Below the pieces are notes generated by a model. It did no database searches. It was not told the origin of the DNA and worked only from the letters and a program-made list of their open reading frames with translations. From positions 1-41,273 of the forward strand of contig JAEWHR010000076.1 of assembly GCA_023387655.1 (NCBI GenBank): a stretch of DNA of 41,273 nucleotides, in the 5' to 3' direction. Of this stretch, positions 35,281 to 41,273 are shown in pieces. Position 1 is the stretch's first letter; each line of letters starts with the position of its first letter. Both the position numbers and the translations under genes were made by a program. The stretch is from Bacillota bacterium. GTDB taxonomy: Bacteria; Bacillota; Clostridia; Lachnospirales; Lachnospiraceae.

Positions 35281-35802
35281 TCATGTACTTACAGTTTCAC
35301 TATATTTCCCCAGTACTTCTAGTCCCATTTTAATATTTATCCTTCTACCAAACATTTCCACTTCTACTGTCGCTAACCTTTTGTGCCGATCCACCTTACG
35401 AAGAATCCCATTCAAATCTCTCATAGGGCCATCAATAATATGTACTTGCTTCCCGACCGAATAACCGTATGACATCTCCATCAGATATTCTTCATTCACT
35501 AACTTTTTCAATATTTCCTCTTCTTGCTTGCTTAGTGGAATGATATATTGGCCTGTCCCCAATATCCTAGTCAATTTTGGCACACACTTTAATGCTAAGA
35601 AAACAGCATCTATTTGTTTCGTCTCGAAGAATAAGTACCCGGGGAACAGAACCTCTTTTTTCTTGTGCCATTCACCTCCATACTTTATTACTCTTTCATA
35701 TCTTGGTATGAAGCAACTCTCCAATAGCTGTTTACCAACAATTTGTAAGCACAGCTCTTTCGTCTTATCTTCATTCCCACTAAGTACCTGCATCGTATAC
35801 AA
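35281..35802 (-). CDS. loaP: LoaP-type NusG-paralogue antiterminator
   Basis: A 173-residue protein with an N-terminal NGN domain (about 1-100; FIPRYERVIKYGGEWHKKKE, LFPGYLFFET) and a C-terminal KOW domain (GKQVHIIDGPMRDLNGILRK). Distinct from housekeeping NusG in its length and cluster position. LoaP proteins promote read-through of long polysaccharide or antibiotic operons after recognising an RNA hairpin in the leader. The start is read as TTG at 35802 because AGAGGTG lies 7 bases before it; the in-frame ATG at 35793 is less well spaced. Preceded by a 180-base leader with a 12-bp hairpin. LoaP assignment rests on context as well as sequence. Confidence 0.85.
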   Translation of the reverse strand: MYTMQVLSGNEDKTKELCLQIVGKQLLESCFIPRYERVIKYGGEWHKKKEVLFPGYLFFETKQIDAVFLALKCVPKLTRILGTGQYIIPLSKQEEEILKKLVNEEYLMEMSYGYSVGKQVHIIDGPMRDLNGILRKVDRHKRLATVEVEMFGRRINIKMGLEVLGKYSETVST

Positions 35803-35844
35803 CTACAATCACCTCTTTTTCTATTTTTAAGCGTGCTTCGCCAC

Positions 35845-35878
35845 TTTGCAAGGAAGCAACTACTATCTTCCTTGCAAA
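35845..35878 (-). promoter_or_regulatory. Leader-RNA hairpin before loaP
   Basis: On the minus-strand transcript TTTGCAAGGAAG and CTTCCTTGCAAA pair perfectly (12 bp) around a 10-base loop, about 100 bases from the predicted transcription start and 43 bases before the loaP start. No T-run follows, so it is not a terminator. It is a candidate recognition hairpin for LoaP or an autoregulatory element. Confidence 0.5.
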
Positions 35879-35987
35879 TCTTATATCTATGACAATTACT
35901 GTTACAAACGCGACCACGCGACGATTTCTAACATATAATATTTTTGTTCTCAATGGATTTTATTCTTTTTTCCTCTGGACGAGTGCT

Positions 35988-36016
35988 ATTATAAATGAGC
36001 TGTTAAATATTGTCAA
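35988..36016 (-). promoter_or_regulatory. Consensus sigma-A promoter for loaP
   Basis: A perfect TTGACA (36011-36016), 17 bases, and a perfect TATAAT (35988-35993) on the minus strand. Transcription should start near 35981, giving a leader of about 180 bases. Confidence 0.85.
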
Positions 36017-36157
36017 TTTTCATAAAAATCGCTTATAACCCTTGTAAATACTAGATAAATTTGCATTGTCGACACTACTCTACAAAAAATTAAAATTATT
36101 TTTCATTGACAAGATAGTACGTCATTTGTCAGCTTGCAAGAAATACTTTCAAATATA

Positions 36158-36209
36158 TAAAAAAGATAACAAGATTGCCCTTAAGGCGCAATTTGGTTAT
36201 CTTTTTTAA
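36158..36209. terminator. Intrinsic terminator in the divergent gap
   Basis: A long imperfect stem (AAAAAGATAAC with GTTATCTTTTT, extended by an inner GATTGCC/GGCGCAAT region) with TTTTTT on plus and A-run on minus. It lies between the loaP promoter and the promoter of the two-component pair, insulating them or ending a transcript not otherwise visible. Confidence 0.75.
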
Positions 36210-36291
36210 CAATCTACATATATTTATGACAGTTATCGAGTTATCACGCTGTATACTCTAGTATCTTTTCTCTATAACGAAAAAGATAGGA

Positions 36292-36320
36292 TTGAAATTT
36301 CATAAATCTTCTAGTATAGT
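36292..36320 (+). promoter_or_regulatory. Sigma-A promoter for the OmpR-type regulator operon
   Basis: TTGAAA (36292-36297), 17 bases, TATAGT (36315-36320), about 40 bases before the start codon. Confidence 0.65.
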
Positions 36321-36361
36321 TTATTTGTAAATTATTTACATGTGTTGAAAGGGGTATTACC

Positions 36362-37057
36362 ATGCATAGACTCTTACTTATTGATGATGATACAGAAGTT
36401 CTAGCAATAAATAAACGTTTCTTAACCAACAATGGTTATCAAGTTGAAATTATTACGGACCCTAGAACTACAATTACTACATTTTCAAGTTTCAAACCCG
36501 ATTGTATTATCCTAGATATAATGATGCCTTCCATAAATGGCTATCAACTATGTAAATCCATACGAGAGATTAGTACGGTTCCTATTATCTTCCTTTCTGG
36601 TCGCGTAAATGAAGAAGACAAGATAAAAGGCCTTCTTCTTGGAGCAGATGACTATATTACCAAACCTTATAGCTTGAAAGAGTTAACTGCTCGCATCTAT
36701 GCCAACATACGCCGACATCAGATTAGCAAATCCAACCTTTATACTACAAAACTTTATTATCCACCTTTATCCATAAACAAGCTTGAACACAAGGTTTACT
36801 ACAATAATGAAGAAATCTCACTTAGCAATCGTGAGTACACATTACTCTTGGAGTTGGCATCTCGTCCCAATGAGGTTATCACATTTGAACAACTTGGACA
36901 ATGTCTATGGGGCACTTATACCGAAGATGATCGACGTACGATAATGGTAAATGCAAGCCGCTTACGCAAAAAGCTAGAAACCTATATAGGACTAGAGAAT
37001 CTAATTGAAACTGTTTGGTCGAAAGGCTATAAGTTTATCCCTAAGATGATTCGATAG
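36362..37057 (+). CDS. OmpR-family response regulator
   Basis: A 231-residue regulator. Receiver: D8-D9-D10 pocket, phosphoacceptor D52 in CIILDIMMPS, FLSGRVNEEDKIKGLLLGAD and DDYITKPYSLKEL with the conserved lysine. The C-terminal winged helix (about 135-230) reads EISLSNREYTLLLELASRPN, ITFEQLGQCLWG and VNASRLRKKLE. It is transcribed with the soluble kinase 51 bases downstream. The adjacent polysaccharide locus and the downstream small peptide are plausible targets, but no operator was identified. GAAAGGGG precedes the ATG. Confidence 0.93.
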   Translation: MHRLLLIDDDTEVLAINKRFLTNNGYQVEIITDPRTTITTFSSFKPDCIILDIMMPSINGYQLCKSIREISTVPIIFLSGRVNEEDKIKGLLLGADDYITKPYSLKELTARIYANIRRHQISKSNLYTTKLYYPPLSINKLEHKVYYNNEEISLSNREYTLLLELASRPNEVITFEQLGQCLWGTYTEDDRRTIMVNASRLRKKLETYIGLENLIETVWSKGYKFIPKMIR

Positions 37058-37108
37058 CTTCCCCCTTCTCCACTACCAATAACACCTATCCAATGGAGGC
37101 CTCTCGTT

Positions 37109-37933
37109 ATGAATGAGTATACAACGAAGAAACTATACGAAAAACCACAACTAACTGTGGAGGAATTATCCCTAGCCTTGTATACGGCAAATGAAGCGCT
37201 TCGAGTGGCTAATCTACATTTAATGCAAACTGATGAAGCGCGCGTTAAAATGTTCACCAACATTTCTCATGACTTACGTGCACCAATCACCGCCATCCGA
37301 AGTTCTGTTGAATATTTAGGTTCTTGTCAACCCATACCTCAGACAGAACTAACTCAAATACTTAAAATCATCGAACTACGGACTATGACACTGGAACAGC
37401 TTATCAATGACATCTTTCTTTTAGCATCCCTTGAAGGAACACATAATCCACTGAACTTAAAAGTAATTGACGTTGGAATTTTATTAGAGGATTATTTTTT
37501 TACAGCACAAACAGATTCATTATACAAAGATCGAATCCTTGTGTTGGATGTTCCTTTTGATTTTAGGATTCTTGTCCAAATTGATCCGGACAAGATTGTT
37601 CGTGTCTTAGATAATTTATTTGTCAATGCACTCAAATATTCAGAACCTGGGGACTCAATATCTTTGTCGGTAACATTGGAAGATACAGTTGTTACTATTC
37701 ATGTAACAGATACAGGAATAGGTATCCCTACTAAAGAATTATCAAACATATTCACTCCAACTTATACTGTATCCTCTTCCCGTACACCAAATCAAACTTC
37801 AAGCCATGGTTTAGGATTATCCATTGCCAAATCCATCATCGAACTACATAAAGGTAAGATTTGGTGTGAAAGTGTTTTAGGTAAAGGCAGTACATTTAAT
37901 TTTACACTACCAATGTGTTCTACTGCCGAATGA
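37109..37933 (+). CDS. Soluble histidine kinase with a RiPP-leader-like N-terminus
   Basis: A 274-residue kinase with no membrane segment or PAS domain. HisKA: FTNISHDLRAPITAI with H54; N box DNLFVNALKYSEP; G1 VTDTGIGIP; G2 SHGLGLSIAKSIIELHKG. The first 30 residues read TTKKLYEKPQLTVEELSLAL and YTANEA, which closely resemble the N-terminus of the small peptide encoded downstream (LYQKPSIT...YTASGA). A cytoplasmic sensor of a small ligand or partner protein is implied. GGAGG stands 9 bases before the ATG. Partner of the OmpR-type regulator. Confidence 0.88.
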   Translation: MNEYTTKKLYEKPQLTVEELSLALYTANEALRVANLHLMQTDEARVKMFTNISHDLRAPITAIRSSVEYLGSCQPIPQTELTQILKIIELRTMTLEQLINDIFLLASLEGTHNPLNLKVIDVGILLEDYFFTAQTDSLYKDRILVLDVPFDFRILVQIDPDKIVRVLDNLFVNALKYSEPGDSISLSVTLEDTVVTIHVTDTGIGIPTKELSNIFTPTYTVSSSRTPNQTSSHGLGLSIAKSIIELHKGKIWCESVLGKGSTFNFTLPMCSTAE

Positions 37934-38002
37934 ATACAAAAATGTTATGTCCACACTTTCTATCAATGTTGTTAGAATCGTGTTTTATTTCTATGAGGCA
38001 TG

Positions 38003-38008
38003 TATAAT
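38003..38008 (+). promoter_or_regulatory. Possible -10 element for the small peptide gene
   Basis: TATAAT preceded by TG-rich sequence lies 30 bases before the start codon; no good -35 at 17 bases (GTGTTT). The peptide may be made from its own promoter in addition to read-through from the kinase gene. Confidence 0.4.
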
Positions 38009-38037
38009 CGTATCATCACATTTATATAGGAGGTATT

Positions 38038-38253
38038 ATGAAACATCTATATCAAAAACCATCTATAACGAAAGATACCTTAGTACATTTTGAAAGTATC
38101 TACACTGCAAGTGGTGCAACTAATCCTACAATACCCAGTCCAATTCCTACGGTAGGACCACCTGATTGCAATGGAAACCATAACAACGGTAATAACGGCA
38201 ATCACAACGGTAATCACAACGGACGTCCTCACCGCCCTGGTGGTAGAGGCTAA
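38038..38253 (+). CDS. Small peptide with leader-like N-terminus and Asn/Gly/His-rich tail
   Basis: A 71-residue peptide with a strong ribosome site (AGGAGG, 5 bases before ATG). The N-terminal MKHLYQKPSITKDTLVHF, then SIYTASGATN, follows the Y-x-K-P...TASG form common in short clostridial peptides and RiPP leaders. A Pro-rich middle (PTIPSPIPTVGPPDC) holds the single cysteine, and the end is a low-complexity run of Asn, Gly and His (NGNHNGNHNGRPHRPGGRG). The His-rich tail could bind metal. No modifying enzyme is encoded beside it. It is followed by a terminator. The two-component pair upstream may control it. Function unknown. Confidence 0.7.
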   Translation: MKHLYQKPSITKDTLVHFESIYTASGATNPTIPSPIPTVGPPDCNGNHNNGNNGNHNGNHNGRPHRPGGRG

Positions 38254-38321
38254 CGGATGTTTCAATTGAAATACATTGGAATTCTATGTATTTTCTTTGT
38301 TAGTTTGACTAATTATACAAT

Positions 38322-38355
38322 AGAGGCAATCTTTTTTATGGATTGCTTCTTTTAT
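38322..38355 (+). terminator. Intrinsic terminator after the small peptide gene
   Basis: AGAGGCAATC and GATTGCTTCT pair (one G-U) around a 9-base loop, followed by TTTATT. Confidence 0.8.
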
Positions 38356-38491
38356 TGTAATAAAGGAACATTTGCTCCCAATACATAGCTAATTAGTTAA
38401 GTTATTGTCAATACAGAAAGTATATTTTATAAATCACTTCTGCCACTGTTTGTCCGTGTACTGTTGAACAATCTGATATGCTATTTGGCTT

Positions 38492-38531
38492 TAAAAAACA
38501 CACTACTCAGATATAAATCAAGGTAGTGTGC
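38492..38531 (-). terminator. Intrinsic terminator of katG
   Basis: On minus, CACACTAC and GTAGTGTG (8 bp) pair around a 16-base loop and are followed by TTTTTT, 9 bases after the katG stop. Confidence 0.85.
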
Positions 38532-38539
38532 TTCTAGTT

Positions 38540-40750
38540 TTAAGTGCATTTAATATCAAATCGGTCTGCGTTCATTACTTTATTCCAAGCCTTTATAAAA
38601 TCACATATAAATTTCTCTTCATTTCCACAACAAGCATAAACCTCAGCTAATGCTCGTAGTTGAGAGTTAGACCCAAATATAAGATCCACCCTAGTAGCGC
38701 TCCACTTTATTTCACCTGTATTACGATCGATTCCTTTAAAAACTTCTTCTTTTTGTGAAACAGGTTTCCAGATTGTATCCATATCCAACAGATTTACAAA
38801 GAAGTCGGTGGTTAAACATTCTTTTCTATGGGTGAATACACCTTCTTGCATCCCCATATAGTTTGCATTTAAAACACGCATTCCACCAATTAAAACAGTC
38901 ATCTCTGGCGCTGTCAAGTTCAATAGTTGAGCCCTATCAATCAGCATTTTCTCAGGTTTCATGGAGCAATACTCACTCACATAATTTCTAAAACCATCTG
39001 CAATTGGTTCTAAATACTCAAATGATTCCACATCTGTTTGTTCTTGTGTTGCATCCGTTCTACCTGGTATGAATGGTACAGTAATATTGTATCCTGCTGC
39101 TTTTGCAGCCTGTTCAATTGCAGCACATCCTCCCAATACAATAAGATCTGCCATGGAGACTTTTTTTCTATTATGACTGCAATTGAAATTATTTTGAATA
39201 TTCTCATATAAACATAATCGTTCGCTCAGATATTGCGGTTCATTTACCTTCCATTTAATTTGTGGCATCAAGCGTATTCTTGCTCCATTCGCTCCACCAC
39301 GTCGATCCGATCCACGGAACGTAGAAGCAGATGCCCAAGCTGTTTCTATTAGTTCTGATAATGACATACCTGAACACAGAATCATATTCTTTAATGATGT
39401 AATGTCCCTTGAATCAATTAGTGCATAATTACGTCGTGGAACAGGATCTTGCCAAATAAATGTTTCCTTTGGTATTTCAGGTCCAAGATACCTTGTAACA
39501 GGTCCCATGTCTCTATGTGTTAACTTAAACCAGGCACGGGCAAAATCTTTTTCAAATTTATCAGGTTCGATTAAATAATTCTTTGCTATTTTAGCATATA
39601 TCGGATCATATCGCAGCCCTAAATCTGCAGTAGTCATCATTGGTCTATGCTTCACCCTCTTGTCATGTGCATCCTCAACCATATCTTGTTCTTCTACATT
39701 TTTTGCTAACCACTGGTAGGCTCCTGCTGGACTTTTTACTAACTCATACTCATATTTAAACAACATCGTCAGATAACCCATATCCCACTTCTGCGGATGT
39801 GGCTTCCATGCACCTTCTATTCCACTCGTTATCGTATCATCTGCATTGCCAGTCCCATAGCCATTCTTCCAACCAAGATCTTGCTCCTGTATCGGCGCCG
39901 CTTCTGGTGGCGGCCCTAGATATGTAGCTGGTGCAGCACCATGACATTTTCCAAAGGTATGACCTCCGGCAATCAATGCAACTGTCTCCTCATCATTCAT
40001 AGCCATACGGCTAAAAGTTTCCCTTACATCTTTTGCGGACTTCATAGGATCTGGAATTCCATTTGGCCCCTCTGGATTCACATATATCAATCCCATCTGA
40101 ACGGCTGCAAGTGGATTCTCAAGCCTTCCATCTGCGCTATGACGCTTATCATCTAGCCATTTCGTCTCACTACCCCAGTAAATATCTTTCGGTGGCTCCC
40201 ATACATCCTCCCTACCACCGGCAAACCCGATTGTTTGAAGTCCCATAGATTCTAGGGCACAGTTTCCTACTAGTATAAATAAGTCCGCCCACGATATTTT
40301 ATTTCCATACTTTTGCTTAATCGGCCATAATAGCCTTCTAGCCTTATCTAAATTCGCATTATCCGGCCAACTATTAATCGGAGCAAATCGCTGAGTTCCT
40401 CTGCTCCCACCGCCTCTTCCATCGTAAACTCGATAGGTACCCGCACTATGCCATGCCATACGGATAAACAAAGGTCCATAAGTTCCATAATCCGCTGGCC
40501 ACCATGATGTCGAATCACTCATCAAATCGTACAAATCTTGTTTCAGTTCACAGTAATTGAGACTGTTAAACTCCTGCTCATAATTAAAACATTCTGACAT
40601 TGGGTCACTAAGATTAGAGTTTTGACGTAGCATATCAAGATTTAGTTGATCTGGCCACCAATCACGATTCGTCGGTCCACGACCTCTTATACCGTCATTG
40701 TTATTTCCTGTAAAAGGACAGTTTCTTTCCAAATAATAATCCCCCTTCAT
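38540..40750 (-). CDS. katG: Catalase-peroxidase
   Basis: A 736-residue bifunctional heme enzyme that removes hydrogen peroxide. Distal site R97, W100 and H101 (IRMAWHSAGTY), the cross-link partners Y223 (LIYVNPEG) and M249 (SRMAMNDEE), and the proximal heme ligand H264 in AGGHTFGKCHG are all in place, so the Trp-Tyr-Met adduct can form. The second, non-heme domain is present and length is normal. Strict or near-strict anaerobes of this group often lack KatG, so it suggests exposure to oxygen. The start codon and the codons after it lie in the 3' arm of a long hairpin. Confidence 0.97.
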   Translation of the reverse strand: MKGDYYLERNCPFTGNNNDGIRGRGPTNRDWWPDQLNLDMLRQNSNLSDPMSECFNYEQEFNSLNYCELKQDLYDLMSDSTSWWPADYGTYGPLFIRMAWHSAGTYRVYDGRGGGSRGTQRFAPINSWPDNANLDKARRLLWPIKQKYGNKISWADLFILVGNCALESMGLQTIGFAGGREDVWEPPKDIYWGSETKWLDDKRHSADGRLENPLAAVQMGLIYVNPEGPNGIPDPMKSAKDVRETFSRMAMNDEETVALIAGGHTFGKCHGAAPATYLGPPPEAAPIQEQDLGWKNGYGTGNADDTITSGIEGAWKPHPQKWDMGYLTMLFKYEYELVKSPAGAYQWLAKNVEEQDMVEDAHDKRVKHRPMMTTADLGLRYDPIYAKIAKNYLIEPDKFEKDFARAWFKLTHRDMGPVTRYLGPEIPKETFIWQDPVPRRNYALIDSRDITSLKNMILCSGMSLSELIETAWASASTFRGSDRRGGANGARIRLMPQIKWKVNEPQYLSERLCLYENIQNNFNCSHNRKKVSMADLIVLGGCAAIEQAAKAAGYNITVPFIPGRTDATQEQTDVESFEYLEPIADGFRNYVSEYCSMKPEKMLIDRAQLLNLTAPEMTVLIGGMRVLNANYMGMQEGVFTHRKECLTTDFFVNLLDMDTIWKPVSQKEEVFKGIDRNTGEIKWSATRVDLIFGSNSQLRALAEVYACCGNEEKFICDFIKAWNKVMNADRFDIKCT

Positions 40751-40791
40751 ATAATACGACCTTACTACTAGTATTATGTGAAGGGGGATTA
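40737..40791 (-). promoter_or_regulatory. Long hairpin covering the katG start codon
   Basis: Two 21-base arms (40737-40757 and 40771-40791) with one mismatch and a 13-base loop. The katG ATG (40750-40748) and the codons after it form the 3' arm; the mismatch falls on the A of ATG. The weak ribosome site AAGG is in the loop. A possible promoter (TTGTAA, 16 bases, TAATAT) precedes it. Could be a translational switch or a protein operator. Confidence 0.65.
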
Positions 40792-40980
40792 CTTTAGAAC
40801 AGGCTATATTACTTGCCTTAATAAAAGTTACAAAAATTGTTCAGCGCAACTTCTTGCATATTATTAGAACTGATACACTGCTACCTAGGGGATCTAGGGT
40901 AATATAAAGTATAACCTCCCAGATATCTTTTTACATGGTCAAAACTATATGTTACCTTTTCCTTTATTGTACAAATTAGG

Positions 40981-41273
40981 ATTCTTTTACTTCGCAACAT
41001 ATCTCGTCAATCTTCCATTTCCAACCTTTATAATAAGCTCTTTTTCCTGCATTTCTTTAAGCATATTAATGGCATGAGTTGTGCCACTATTAAGAGTTTA
41101 CTTTTCTACTGTCTCACCTTAAATGTTCTTAATCATAATAATATTTAGCCACTTCTCATTTTCTCTACCTGGACGCACATCAACACATATTTTTTGTTCA
41201 ACTTTCATCATTTGAGGAATATCTTTAATAAACTCTTTAAAACTCCCATCTTTATTCTCTATTTTTATTCTCT
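40981..41273 (-). pseudogene. Decayed gene at the window edge
   Basis: The minus strand reads DGSFKEFIKDIPQMMKVEQK and DVRPGRENEKWLNIIMIKN, stop, then after a further in-frame stop THAINMLKEMQEKELIIKV and NGRLTRYVAK, stop. The last part looks like a winged-helix end (helix, then glycine-basic-aromatic strand). It is a broken gene whose 5' part lies outside the window; family not recognised. Between it and katG (40792-40980) I see only the katG upstream region. Confidence 0.4.

Noticed and set aside
35845..35878. Terminator before loaP
   Set aside because: The 12-bp stem has no T-run on the transcribed strand; listed as a leader hairpin instead.
38160..38225. Tandem DNA repeat or CRISPR-like array
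   Set aside because: The short repeats encode the Asn/Gly/His tail of the small peptide in frame; no spacers.
40737..40791. PerR operator at katG
   Set aside because: PerR boxes are 7-1-7 inverted repeats; here the arms are 21 bases with a 13-base loop, so no match.

Overview
The window is AT-rich, low-GC Gram-positive DNA, most like Clostridia of the Lachnospiraceae type. The grounds are strong AGGAGG ribosome sites, a LoaP-type NusG paralogue, GHKL/LytTR signalling, a YxxP-type lasso peptide system and split PssD/PssE-like glycosyltransferases. This placement is inference; no rRNA or tRNA gene was seen.

Layout. (1) 1-5400: an unknown small protein; a dicarboxylate/amino acid:cation symporter of probable cystine type (minus strand), preceded by an unlisted 28-residue peptide ending in a cysteine run; then a scarred stretch with a decayed response regulator and a truncated secreted-protein gene; then a LytTR/GHKL two-component pair flanked by two copies of a tandem 20-21 bp repeat. 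(2) 5415-35802: a roughly 30 kb exopolysaccharide locus, almost all on the minus strand. Reading in the direction of transcription it runs loaP, a SipW-like signal peptidase, UDP-glucose dehydrogenase, a CotH/lamin-tail protein, a nucleotidyltransferase-like protein, a fused Wzz/tyrosine kinase, its PHP phosphatase, PssD and PssE halves, polymerase, glycosyltransferases, a beta-helix/leucine-rich protein, a pyruvyl transferase, flippase, then a complete lasso-peptide gene set (two RRE proteins, leader peptidase, cyclase, two HprK-like kinases, precursor, ABC exporter), and finally the priming sugar-phosphate transferase. Two genes inside the locus (a GT32-like transferase and a metallophosphoesterase) run the other way. 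(3) 36362-38253: an OmpR-type regulator, a soluble histidine kinase and a small Asn/Gly/His-rich peptide with a RiPP-like leader. (4) 38540-40750: catalase-peroxidase KatG, whose start codon lies in a long hairpin. The right edge holds a decayed gene.

How it works together. LoaP probably promotes read-through of the polysaccharide locus, which contains several strong internal hairpins. Sugar precursors (Ugd), a priming transferase, several transferases, flippase, polymerase and a tyrosine kinase/phosphatase pair make a Wzx/Wzy-type polymer. The lasso genes sit between flippase and priming transferase in the same orientation, so peptide and polymer may be co-expressed.

The most interesting items are the lasso precursor at 9929-10102 (predicted 38-residue core, three evenly spaced cysteines, Cys1-Glu9 ring) with its doubled RRE/kinase set, the cysteine-run leader peptide before the symporter, the KatG start-codon hairpin, and the shared leader-like N-terminus of the kinase and peptide at 37109-38253.
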